This document shows, piece by piece, positions 1-7,720 of a stretch of 64,000 nucleotides of DNA (position 1 is the stretch's first letter; each line of letters opens with the position of its first letter). The notes beneath the pieces are model-generated. The model was not told the DNA's origin. It did no database searches and worked only from the letters and a program-made list of their open reading frames with translations. The stretch is from COMBO-56-21 sp963705355 (GTDB lineage: Archaea > Thermoplasmatota > Thermoplasmata > UBA10834): contig OY970070.1 of NCBI GenBank assembly GCA_963705355.1, positions 1,364,001 to 1,428,000 on the forward strand, in the 5' to 3' direction. The translations under genes were made by a program, and so were the position numbers.

Positions 1-1197
1 GTGAAGACGGTATCGGAAACCTTCGGCCTCCAAAGCGCCACAATCGGAATACGTGACAGGGAGACAGGTCTGTTCGGGGTGCGCGCAACATACGGTTATG
101 CCCCTGAGGTCGATGAGAGAATCCGGAAGGTGAGGTACACCGCAGAAAGGATGACGAGAGATCTCAAACCGGAGTTCAAGGTCGGGAGGAACACCTACTA
201 TGTCCCGGGAGAGGCCTACGAGCTCGACGGGGAGGAGGACATGCTGTTCGTCTTGCACCCGGAGCGGCTCGACCGCGCCAGGAGGTTCCCGGACGAGTGG
301 CATGAGCTGGACTACATAGACTTCCTGATGCACGAGAGAGACGGAAGTCTGCTCGGCTATCTCGAGATCGACGAGCCCGACAATCACAAGGTCCCCGACG
401 ACAACACGCTGAGAGCGATCGAGGTCTTCTCTGATTTGGCCGCGATAGCGATCCAGAACGCCGAGCTCTACAGCGAGGTCCAGGAGGATCGCAAGAAGAT
501 CGAACTCCTCATTGACCTGATCGGGCATGATGTGAACAACTACGCGCAGGCTGTGAGCGGGTTCGTCGAGCTGGCGATGGCCCGGAAGGGCGTGCCGGAA
601 CCGTCCAGAAAGAGCCTAGCAAAAGCATTAGACCAGGTCTGGAACCTCAACAAACTCGTCACAAACGTCAAGCTTTTCGCTAAGGTCGAGACCGCCGGTG
701 GGAAGGATCTCCAGCCAATGGACATCGTCGGTGTCGTCAAGGATGCGTTCGCCGCCGCCGAGTCATGCTCTCCCAGCAAGGAATCGAAGCTCGTCCTAGT
801 GAACGACGACGGAAAACCCAAGATGAGCATGATGAATGATCTCGCGAAGGACGCCTTCCTCAACCTCTTCACAAACGCAATCAAGTTTGACGCCCACGAG
901 AAGGTAGTCGTCGAGGTCGGAATAGCCGAGCAGCGCGAGGACAAGCGGATGATGTGGTGCGTCTCAGTGGCCGATAACGGGCTAGGCGTGGATGACGAAC
1001 TCAAGACCGTGATATTCGACCGCTTCACACAGGCCTCAGGGGTCGCGAGAGGGAGCAGCGGGCTCGGACTGCATATCGCCAAAAGCCTCGTGACCTCGTA
1101 CAAAGGAAGGATTTGGGTCGAGGACAGAGTGCCCGGCGACCGCTCAAAGGGCAGTGTTTTCAAAGTCCTTCTGCCAAAAGCCGCTGATGCGATCTAG
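1..1197 (+). CDS. Sensor histidine kinase (GAF + HATPase), 5' end probably cut
   Basis: Cytoplasmic two-component kinase: it senses through a GAF-like domain and autophosphorylates a histidine. The reading frame is open from the first base (GTG), so the protein probably begins upstream of the window. Residues about 1-155 form the GAF-like region, ending in the helical linker AIAIQNAELYSEV. The dimerisation region carries His176 in LIGHDVNN, a variant H-box. The ATPase domain shows an N-box (NLFTNAIKFD), G1 (DNGLG) and G2 (SSGLGLHIAKSL). No membrane segment is visible in this part. The lone receiver protein at 1588 is the obvious partner candidate, though Sec61-beta lies between them on the other strand. 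The stop overlaps the Sec61-beta stop by 4 bp, tail to tail. Confidence 0.9.
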   Translation: MKTVSETFGLQSATIGIRDRETGLFGVRATYGYAPEVDERIRKVRYTAERMTRDLKPEFKVGRNTYYVPGEAYELDGEEDMLFVLHPERLDRARRFPDEWHELDYIDFLMHERDGSLLGYLEIDEPDNHKVPDDNTLRAIEVFSDLAAIAIQNAELYSEVQEDRKKIELLIDLIGHDVNNYAQAVSGFVELAMARKGVPEPSRKSLAKALDQVWNLNKLVTNVKLFAKVETAGGKDLQPMDIVGVVKDAFAAAESCSPSKESKLVLVNDDGKPKMSMMNDLAKDAFLNLFTNAIKFDAHEKVVVEVGIAEQREDKRMMWCVSVADNGLGVDDELKTVIFDRFTQASGVARGSSGLGLHIAKSLVTSYKGRIWVEDRVPGDRSKGSVFKVLLPKAADAI

Positions 1198-1361
1198 GTC
1201 GGGGCCAGCGCACCCAGAGTCAGCACCAGAACCGAAACAGCGACACAGAGCGCTATGACAAACCACGGATTCACTTTGAGGGCCTTGTCGTCCTCAGAGT
1301 CGAAGTACCTGATGAGACCGGCAGCCGAGTGAAATCCTTCGCCTTTCTTGTTTTTCGCCAT
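1194..1361 (-). CDS. Preprotein translocase subunit Sec61-beta (SecG-type)
   Basis: A 55-residue protein, MAKNKKGEGFHSAAGLIRYF followed by an acidic patch (DSEDDKA), then VNPWFVIALCVAVSVLVLTL. This is the standard archaeal Sec61-beta layout: a cytosolic N-terminus with the GL(I/M)RYF(D/E) motif, then one C-terminal transmembrane helix. It is the small tail-anchored subunit of the SecYE-beta channel. It starts at the ATG (CAT at 1359-1361) about 9 nt after the transcription start predicted from a strong box A (TTTAAATA) at 1392-1399. It is transcribed alone, and its stop overlaps that of the upstream kinase by 4 bp. It is short enough to be missed by length-filtered gene callers. Confidence 0.93.
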   Translation of the reverse strand: MAKNKKGEGFHSAAGLIRYFDSEDDKALKVNPWFVIALCVAVSVLVLTLGALAPT

Positions 1362-1380
1362 AGGTCCCAAGGGACCTATG
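1359..1380. promoter_or_regulatory. Perfect 10-bp inverted repeat at the Sec61-beta start
   Basis: CATAGGTCCC, two A residues, then GGGACCTATG: perfect 10-bp arms with a 2-bp spacer. The proximal arm contains the Sec61-beta start codon. Box A (TTTAAATA on the minus strand) lies at 1392-1399, so the palindrome is centred on the predicted transcription start near 1370. It could be an operator or a 5' hairpin that hides the start codon. No function is known to me. Confidence 0.6.
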
Positions 1381-1587
1381 AGGCGAATCTCTATTTAAAC
1401 GTTTATGGACTGAGGAAAGACCTCCAGATGCCGATTTCTGAGCTAGTTCCAATTGTGATAAATATTAAATATCGTGCAAATCAATCGACATGACCCAGTC
1501 TGGCTTGGCGGGCGAAGATCCCGGAAAGGCATTTCCTGGGCATATGCGGTCGGCATACCGTTGCACAGAGACTTAGGAGGTCGTACA

Positions 1588-1962
1588 ATAGCCACAGTAT
1601 TCCTTGTGGACGATGAGAAGTTCATCGTCGACCTCTACAGGGACATCCTAGAGGCGAACGGGCACACAGTCATAGGTGTCGCCTCGGACGGCGAGGAGGC
1701 CGTCAGGAAATACAAGGAGATGGTCGAGAAGCCCGTGATCATCATCATGGACCAGAGGATGCCCGTCAAGGATGGCGTCAGCGCCACGCAGGAGATCCTC
1801 AAGTTGGATCCCATGGCCACGATATTCTTCGGCAGCGCGGACCTCCACATAGAGAAGGAGGCCTTGGCGGCGGGAGCGAAAGGATTCCTGCTAAAACCGT
1901 TCAGAATCGAGGAGCTTTTGTCGGCGATCAAAGAGGCCGTGAGCTCCAAGGTCAAGAGTTAG
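1588..1962 (+). CDS. Single-domain response regulator (CheY-like receiver)
   Basis: A 124-residue receiver and nothing else: it has no DNA-binding output. Motifs are VFLVDDE (acidic pocket), IIIMDQRMP (phospho-acceptor Asp), a switch serine in FFGSAD and the conserved Lys in FLLKPF. I place the start at ATA 1588-1590 because GGAGG (1576-1580) lies 7 nt upstream and the resulting N-terminus, xATVFLVDDE, is exactly where receivers usually begin. No ATG, GTG or TTG fits: TTG 1561 and GTG 1474 are in frame but lack a ribosome site and would add residues unlike a receiver. An AT-rich box (about 1455-1470) is the likely promoter. It is a likely partner of the kinase at 1-1197. Confidence 0.85.
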   Translation: MATVFLVDDEKFIVDLYRDILEANGHTVIGVASDGEEAVRKYKEMVEKPVIIIMDQRMPVKDGVSATQEILKLDPMATIFFGSADLHIEKEALAAGAKGFLLKPFRIEELLSAIKEAVSSKVKS

Positions 1963-2054
1963 CGAAGCCCGCTTCTTGGTGCTGGCTTCGACCGACAGTT
2001 GTAGGTGAGCAATGTGAATCAGAGAGATCAGGGCATAGAAAACCGACGGCGAAT

Positions 2055-2076
2055 CGGCCTACTTTTAAGTAGGCCG
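2055..2076. promoter_or_regulatory. Palindrome containing the lysS box A
   Basis: CGGCCTACT, TTTA, AGTAGGCCG: perfect 9-bp arms with the AT-rich core CTTTTAAG in the centre. A further short pair, CCGAC (2043-2047) and GTCGG (2077-2081), flanks it. The core is placed as box A for lysS: the expected transcript start is near 2093 and the gene starts at 2115. It could be an operator over the promoter or the 3' hairpin of the upstream receiver gene. Confidence 0.5.
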
Positions 2077-2114
2077 GTCGGAATGCAGACAGAGATACCC
2101 CGGGCGAGGGATGC

Positions 2115-3602
2115 ATGATGACTGAAGAAGTGAGCGACCTGAGAGCACTTCGGAAGAACAAGCTGAAGGAGCTCCGGGCGAGAGGTCTAGACCCGTACCA
2201 GAAGTACAAGTTCGTGCGGACTCACGACTCGACCAAGATCAAGAAGGACTTCGCTTCGGCAGGGGCGGAGCGAAGCCCAGAGGAGATTTCAACCGCAGGC
2301 CGGCTGATGGCCATGAGGCTCCACGGCAAGGCAGGCTTCGCTGACCTCCAGGACCGCGAGGGCAAAGTCCAGGTCTACTTCAAGCTGGACGAGCTGGGCA
2401 AGGACAAGTTCGACCTCTTCAAGTCAATCGACAGAGGAGACATCGTAGGAATCAAAGGTCACGTTTTCAGGACCAAGATGGGCGAGATCACTGTGGCCAT
2501 CAGCGATTTCGAGATACTCTCGAAGGCCCTCGAGCCGTTCCCAGACACGTTCCACGGGCTCCAGGACATCCAGAACAGGTACAGGCGGAGGTATCTGGAC
2601 CTGATCATGAACCAGGATGTGCGCGAGAACTTCATCCGGAGGAGCAGGATGGTGGCGTTCATGCGCGACTGGCTCAACGAGAGGGGGTTCATAGAGGTGG
2701 AGACCCCCATACTGCAGCCCCTCTACGGCGGCGCACTTGCCAGGCCGTTCAAGACGCACCACAACTACCTGGACATGGACCTCTATCTGAGGATAGCGAC
2801 CGAGCTCTATCTGAAGAGATGCATCGTCGGTGACCTCGAGAAGGTCTACGAGATCGGACACAACTTCAGGAACGAGGACATCGACGCCCAGCACTATCCT
2901 GAATACACATCCTTGGAGCTATACGAGGCATATGCCGACTACAACGACATCATGGACCTCACGGAGTCGCTGCTCTACGACACGGCAGTTCACATGCTCG
3001 GGACCGAGAAGATTCCCTATGGGGACAAGATATTGAATTTCGCAAGACCATGGTCCAGGATCACCATGCACGATGCGATCCTGAAGTACATCGGCCTGGA
3101 CATCGAGAAGCTGAAGACGATCGAGGACGCCAGGGACGCGGCAAAGAAACTCGGCGTGAGAGATGTCGACGAGTGCAACCAGCTCGGGCTAATGGTGTTC
3201 GAGATATTCGATCAGAAGGTCCAGCCATTCCTGATCAACCCGACTTTCGTCATCGATCACCCGATTGAGATCTCCCCGCTCGCGAAGAGGAAGAGGGGCA
3301 ACCCCGCGCTCGTCGAACGGTTCGAGTTGTTCATCAACGGCTGGGAGTTCGCGAACGCGTATTCGGAGCTCAACGACCCCGTGGAGCAGGAGCAGAGGTT
3401 CAGAGACCAGGACAGGCTGAAGCAGGAGGGGGACGAGGAGGCTCACCCGATCGACATGGACTATGTTCAGGCGCTCGAGTGCGGCCTTCCGCCCACAGGT
3501 GGTCTCGGGATAGGCATCGACAGGTTCGCGATGATCCTCACCAATTCGCAATCGATTAAAGAGGTGCTGCTCTTCCCGCACATGAAGCCGGAAGCGGTCT
3601 AG
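2115..3602 (+). CDS. lysS: Lysyl-tRNA synthetase, class II
   Basis: It charges tRNA-Lys with lysine using ATP in the cytoplasm. At 495 residues it has the class II LysRS layout. An OB-fold anticodon-binding domain occupies roughly residues 55-155 (AGRLMAMRLHGKAGFADLQD). It is followed by the catalytic domain with motif 1 (RGFIEVETPILQP), motif 2 (HNFRNEDID ... PEYTSLE) and motif 3 (GLPPTGGLGIGIDRFAM). Many archaea use the unrelated class I LysRS instead, so the class II enzyme is a useful lineage marker. ATG 2115 and ATG 2118 are both possible; GAGGG at 2106-2110 fits 2118 slightly better. It is followed after 10 bp by a GNAT gene, probably co-transcribed. Confidence 0.97.
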   Translation: MMTEEVSDLRALRKNKLKELRARGLDPYQKYKFVRTHDSTKIKKDFASAGAERSPEEISTAGRLMAMRLHGKAGFADLQDREGKVQVYFKLDELGKDKFDLFKSIDRGDIVGIKGHVFRTKMGEITVAISDFEILSKALEPFPDTFHGLQDIQNRYRRRYLDLIMNQDVRENFIRRSRMVAFMRDWLNERGFIEVETPILQPLYGGALARPFKTHHNYLDMDLYLRIATELYLKRCIVGDLEKVYEIGHNFRNEDIDAQHYPEYTSLELYEAYADYNDIMDLTESLLYDTAVHMLGTEKIPYGDKILNFARPWSRITMHDAILKYIGLDIEKLKTIEDARDAAKKLGVRDVDECNQLGLMVFEIFDQKVQPFLINPTFVIDHPIEISPLAKRKRGNPALVERFELFINGWEFANAYSELNDPVEQEQRFRDQDRLKQEGDEEAHPIDMDYVQALECGLPPTGGLGIGIDRFAMILTNSQSIKEVLLFPHMKPEAV

Positions 3603-3612
3603 AAGGTAAAGG

Positions 3613-4461
3613 ATGGCCGAGGACAACGATATCCGCATTGAACCTCTGGCCCCTGAGCGGCTCGACGATCTGATCGATGCGCAGAACGACATATTCGCGG
3701 ACTACATAGTCCCGATGAAGTCCACCAGGTTGTTCTTTCTGGACTTTCTCAGATCCGTTGGCGGGAGTGTTGCGAACGTTATGATCGCCCTCGACGGCGA
3801 GAAGATCGTTGGCTACATCAACCCGGTGATAGACGGGCCAGAGGCATGGATAGGCGGCGTGGGCGTGCTCCCGAGCCACCGCGGAAAGGGCCTTGGCCGA
3901 GAACTTATGATTGCGGGCGAAGATTTCGCTCGAAGAAAAGGCGCGCGAGAGGTCTCCCTTGAGGTGATCGAAGGCAATGATAGAGCCCAGAAACTCTATA
4001 AGGGGCTCGGGTACGCATCTGCCCGAAAGTATCTGACCGCAGAGGGAAGACCAATCAGATTCGAGGGATTTGGTGAGCTCCCGAAAACGGCTTCGATGTC
4101 CGAGTTGCTGGCGCTCCACGAGAGAGCGTACAAGGACACGTGCTGGCAGAGGAGAAAGCCGGAGGCATTAGTGCAGTCCGCTCGAGGGGCAGAGTGCTAC
4201 AAGGTCGATGGCGGGTTCGTGCTCGTGCGGACCGTGGAGACAAGCGGCTTCATTCCATTCCTCGGGGTTGTCCCGGACAAAAGAGGGAAGGGAATCGGAA
4301 CCTCTCTGGCGAAGTTCGCCCTGAGCAGGCTCTACGATCTGGGAGCCTTCAAGGTGGCTTTATACAACATCAACGAGGACATCCCGACTCTGCGCACGCT
4401 TGACAAATTCGATTTCAAAGTGACCATGAAGCAGATCGAGATGAAGAAGGACCTCGCGTGA
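3613..4461 (+). CDS. Tandem GNAT-family N-acetyltransferase
   Basis: A 282-residue protein with two GNAT folds in a row. Domain 1 (about 8-150) carries the acetyl-CoA loop GVLPSHRGKGLG at about residues 84-95, and GNDRAQKLYKGLGY. Domain 2 (about 160-280) carries LGVVPDKRGKGIG at about 217-229. Both R/Q-x-x-G-x-G/A signatures look intact, so both halves could bind acetyl-CoA. The acceptor cannot be predicted. The gene lies 10 bp after lysS on the same strand. Its end faces porB tail to tail. Confidence 0.85.
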   Translation: MAEDNDIRIEPLAPERLDDLIDAQNDIFADYIVPMKSTRLFFLDFLRSVGGSVANVMIALDGEKIVGYINPVIDGPEAWIGGVGVLPSHRGKGLGRELMIAGEDFARRKGAREVSLEVIEGNDRAQKLYKGLGYASARKYLTAEGRPIRFEGFGELPKTASMSELLALHERAYKDTCWQRRKPEALVQSARGAECYKVDGGFVLVRTVETSGFIPFLGVVPDKRGKGIGTSLAKFALSRLYDLGAFKVALYNINEDIPTLRTLDKFDFKVTMKQIEMKKDLA

Positions 4462-4510
4462 GAGCTGGCGGTTGCGAGGTTTGCAGGCTTGGGTCCGACG
4501 AGCCGACGCT

Positions 4511-5404
4511 TCAGGCCGACTTGCACTGGGCGAACTTCTCGTCGGCCTGCCACTTCTTGGTGACCCAGTCCTGAAGCTTCTGTATGTCGGCTTCCTTCAT
4601 GTGCCTAAACCTACCCTGCAGCTTCAGATACTCCTGCACAGGCGTCATCTTCGGCTTCTTGTTGATCGTCACCTTGCCGTTCTCGCTCTCGTACAGCGTC
4701 CACATGCCGGTGTCGACCGCGAGCTTGCAAATCTCGATCGTCTTCGAGGTGTCGTGTCTCCACCCGGTGGGACAGGGCGTGTACACCTGGATGTATCTGA
4801 AGCCCTTGATCTTCTTGGCCTTCTCGAACTTATTGATGAAGTCCTGTATGTGGCCAACAGAAGCGGTTGCGACATAGGGCACATTGTGAGCCATCATGAT
4901 CTGCGGCATGTCCTTCTTGAAGTTGGCCTTCCCCGCCTTGACCTTGCCGACAGGCGTCGTGGTGGTCCACGCACCGAATGGGGTCGAGCCGGACCTCTGT
5001 ATGCCAGTGTTCATGTACGCCTCGTTGTCGTACATCACGTACAGTATGTCCTCGTTCCTCTCGGCCGCCCCCGACAGAGCCTGGATGCCGATGTCTGCTG
5101 TGCCGCCGTCGCCGGCGATGCCCATGACGGTCGTGTTGTCCTTGCCCCTGACCTTGAGAGCACGCTTCATGCCGGTCGCACACGCGGCTGTGTTCTCAAA
5201 CGCAACATGATGGTACGGTATCTTCCAGGCTATGAGCGGGTACGTTGCGCTGAATATCAGCAGGCAACAGGCGGGCGTGACAGCAACCGTGTCCTTGCCT
5301 AGAACCTTAATCAGGTTCCTTGCAGCGATGGCCGCTCCGCAACCTGCGCATGCCGTGTGCCCTCTCGTGAACAGTTCTTCGTCAGGCATCTCCTTCAGCT
5401 TCAT
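4511..5404 (-). CDS. porB: Pyruvate:ferredoxin oxidoreductase, beta subunit
   Basis: The thiamine-diphosphate subunit of the enzyme that oxidises pyruvate with CoA to acetyl-CoA, CO2 and reduced ferredoxin. It has 297 residues. The N-terminal ACAGCGA (Cys19, Cys22) begins the proximal 4Fe-4S ligand set, and the TPP/Mg motif runs from GDGGTADIG to MYDNEAYMNTG. It is the last gene of the three-gene operon (gamma-delta, alpha, beta). Its ATG overlaps the porA stop by 4 bp (ATGA), which suggests coupled translation. Related 2-oxoacid oxidoreductases are hard to tell apart by eye, but length and motifs favour pyruvate. Confidence 0.93.
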   Translation of the reverse strand: MKLKEMPDEELFTRGHTACAGCGAAIAARNLIKVLGKDTVAVTPACCLLIFSATYPLIAWKIPYHHVAFENTAACATGMKRALKVRGKDNTTVMGIAGDGGTADIGIQALSGAAERNEDILYVMYDNEAYMNTGIQRSGSTPFGAWTTTTPVGKVKAGKANFKKDMPQIMMAHNVPYVATASVGHIQDFINKFEKAKKIKGFRYIQVYTPCPTGWRHDTSKTIEICKLAVDTGMWTLYESENGKVTINKKPKMTPVQEYLKLQGRFRHMKEADIQKLQDWVTKKWQADEKFAQCKSA

Positions 5405-6582
5405 TGCTCAACCCCCCGGGTACCCATCCATGTAATCTCGCGCCTGACCTTGCCCGTCTTTGCGGCCTCGAGCAAGCGCTCGTACATGAATCTGATATCT
5501 GCGAGAGACACGTCCCTGCCGCCCAGACCGCCTATGAAGTTCATCGTCGGCACGTTGAGGCCATAGGCCGCGTTCCTGAACTCTATGAATGATGGGCCCG
5601 CGACGCCGTATGACACCGCCCTGTCGAAAACGCCTACCGCCTTGGTTTTCTCAGCGATCTTCCTGAGCTGTGCCGTCGGGTAGGGCCTCCAGAACCTCAG
5701 CTTCACGAGGCCGACCTTCTTGCCCTCCTTCCGCATGTCATCGACTACCTCGTGCGCAGTCGAGCTGGCCGTGCCTAGTGTTATCAGCACCACATCCGCG
5801 TCGTCGACCATATAGGGGTCGATCATTCCGCCGTGGTTCCTCCCGAACTGCTTTGAGAAGGCAGCGTTGACCTCCTCGATGACCTTAGGAGCGTCTCTCA
5901 TGGCCTTGTCCTGGTTCCACCTGCACTCCATCATGTACTCCGGAGGAGTAAACACACCGATAACAGCTGGGTCGTCCGGATCAATGATAGGTCCCGGTGG
6001 AACATACTCCGGCAGGAACTTGTCCGCAGCTTCCTGGTCCATGAGGTCGACCGGTTCGACCGTGTGCGATAGGATGAACGCGTCCAAGCCGACGGTCATC
6101 GGCAACGCGACCCTCTTGTCCTCAGCAATCTTGAACGCCTGGAGGACCATATCCAGGACCTCCTGGTTGTTGTCGCAGAACACCTGGATCCAACCAGAAT
6201 CCCTCTCTGGCATGATGTCGTTGTGCTCGACCCAAATGTTGATTGGTGCGGCTATGGCCCTGTTCACGACTGCCATCACGACGGGCAATCTCATTCCAGA
6301 AGCGATCGGAAGTATCTCGTGCATGAGCGCCAAACCCTGAGACGAAGTCGCTGTGAAAGTCCGCACGCCCGTGGAGCTGGCAGACACGCAGATGCTCATG
6401 GCCGAGTGCTCGCTCTCCACTTCGACATACTCGCAGTCCATCTCGCCGTTGTTGACGAACTCGGAGATGTGCTCCACTATGAATGTCTGAGGAGTGATTG
6501 GATATGCCGCGACCGTTCTGACCCTGGCCCTCATCGAGCCGTATGCCGCCGCGTAGTTGCCTGTTACGACTTTCTTGACCAT
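5401..6582 (-). CDS. porA: Pyruvate:ferredoxin oxidoreductase, alpha subunit
   Basis: A 393-residue alpha subunit, which with beta forms the TPP active site and binds pyruvate and CoA. It starts MVKKVVTGNYAAAYGSMRAR, followed by the family motif AAYPITPQTFIVE and the ESEHSAMS segment with ATSSQGLALMHE. I chose ATG 6582 because GAGGTGA, overlapping the upstream stop, is a good ribosome site; a GTG at 6591 is possible but would overlap the upstream gene. The open frame extends further upstream, but that part is another frame of the gamma-delta gene. It is the middle gene of the Por operon. Confidence 0.94.
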   Translation of the reverse strand: MVKKVVTGNYAAAYGSMRARVRTVAAYPITPQTFIVEHISEFVNNGEMDCEYVEVESEHSAMSICVSASSTGVRTFTATSSQGLALMHEILPIASGMRLPVVMAVVNRAIAAPINIWVEHNDIMPERDSGWIQVFCDNNQEVLDMVLQAFKIAEDKRVALPMTVGLDAFILSHTVEPVDLMDQEAADKFLPEYVPPGPIIDPDDPAVIGVFTPPEYMMECRWNQDKAMRDAPKVIEEVNAAFSKQFGRNHGGMIDPYMVDDADVVLITLGTASSTAHEVVDDMRKEGKKVGLVKLRFWRPYPTAQLRKIAEKTKAVGVFDRAVSYGVAGPSFIEFRNAAYGLNVPTMNFIGGLGGRDVSLADIRFMYERLLEAAKTGKVRREITWMGTRGVEQ

Positions 6583-6587
6583 CTTGT

Positions 6588-7472
6588 TCACCTCACCATC
6601 TTGATGGCCTCGGCGGGGCACTCGTTGGCGCATATCCCGCAGCCCTTGCAGTAGTCCATGTCGAATTCCATCCTGTCGCCCTTCCGGTCTATGCAACCCT
6701 CGGGGCAGTAGAACCAGCAGAAGTTGCACATAGTGCACTTCTCCTTGTCGTATTCCGGCCTGAAGACCCTCCAGCTGCCGGTCTTGTTCTCCCTGAACGA
6801 GCCTGGGCCGACCAAGCCAGCCTCGGTCTTCATTTGCACCGACGCGACTCCCATCGGGAGTTCTTTGACGTCCGGCAGCCACTTCTTGGCAGTCTTGAGG
6901 AGTCTGTGACCCTTCGTCTCGCCTACGATCGTCCTGTCATAAGCGACCCTTGCGGCTTTGCCGTTGAGCTCCCCGACCTTCGGGCCCAGTCTGTCACCGA
7001 ATACCTGCATGATGCCCTTCTCGACGGACTCGATCTTGACCAGGCCGGTTGCCTTGGCGATCGCTCCAAGAATGGCGGAGTTCGTAGCAGGCTGCTTCAG
7101 AACCTCCAGAGCCACAGTCGTCGCATCGACAGTTGCGAGCTTGGTATCGATACCGACGTCGACCTCTTCCGGCCTTTTGGCCGTGTTGACTATTACCATG
7201 CCGCCCTTCTTGAGTCCCTCGACAACGTTCACAGTGTCGACAAGGCCCTCATCCAGTACGACGACGAAGTCGGGTTCGTAAACCTGGGTCTTTCTGTAGA
7301 TCTTCTTGTTGTCAATCCTAGTGAACGCGAGCACAGGTGCGCCCCGCCTCTCAGCTCCGAAAAACGGAAATGCGGTCGCATAGCCCCCTTCTTGGAAGGC
7401 AGCACTCGCGAGTGCTTGCGCCGCCATGACCGCGCCTTGACCGCCGCGGCCATGGAATCGTACCTCGTACAT
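6588..7472 (-). CDS. Pyruvate:ferredoxin oxidoreductase, fused gamma-delta subunit
   Basis: A 294-residue fusion. Residues 1 to about 185 are the gamma domain (MYEVRFHGRGGQGAVMAAQ, PFFGAERRGAPV). Residues about 200-294 are the delta, ferredoxin-like subunit. Two complete 4Fe-4S motifs are seen: Cys246, 249, 252, 256 and Cys275, 278, 281, 285, each last Cys followed by Pro. Many archaea encode gamma and delta as separate genes; here they are one polypeptide. First gene of the operon. Box A (CTTAAAG-type on the minus strand) at 7511-7518 predicts a short leader of about 16 nt. Confidence 0.93.
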   Translation of the reverse strand: MYEVRFHGRGGQGAVMAAQALASAAFQEGGYATAFPFFGAERRGAPVLAFTRIDNKKIYRKTQVYEPDFVVVLDEGLVDTVNVVEGLKKGGMVIVNTAKRPEEVDVGIDTKLATVDATTVALEVLKQPATNSAILGAIAKATGLVKIESVEKGIMQVFGDRLGPKVGELNGKAARVAYDRTIVGETKGHRLLKTAKKWLPDVKELPMGVASVQMKTEAGLVGPGSFRENKTGSWRVFRPEYDKEKCTMCNFCWFYCPEGCIDRKGDRMEFDMDYCKGCGICANECPAEAIKMVR

Positions 7473-7510
7473 CCAATAAGCCTCGCTGGGCTTTTGTATG
7501 AATCGACCAG

Positions 7511-7518
7511 CTTTAAGG
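7511..7518 (-). promoter_or_regulatory. Box A of the Por operon
   Basis: The minus strand reads AACCTTAAAGC. Spacing to the gamma-delta ATG at 7472 gives a predicted start near 7488. The rest of the 248-bp gap to the VAT gene (7473-7720) shows no gene; a CCTTTTTGG stretch near 7688 may serve the VAT promoter but is a weak match. Confidence 0.5.
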
Positions 7519-7720
7519 TTTTCTGAGATACTGAGATTAGTCCAGAGGGGGAGCCAGATATGTCAGTTTTCTCGAAAAGTGAGAGGCCTTCGAATCGGCA
7601 TTTCGAGCGTCGATAAATGAGCACTGCGGATGGGCAGAAAACGACGCGGAGTCCTGCCTTCCTCCAATCCGGACTCGCTCTCCCAAACCTTTTTGGAGCA
7701 AGCAAGGGATTTGGCTACAG

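Noticed and set aside
4472..5302. Long plus-strand ORF of 276 codons
   Set aside because: It lies entirely antisense to porB and its residues are rich in Leu/Arg/His without any family motif; a shadow of the GC-rich coding strand.
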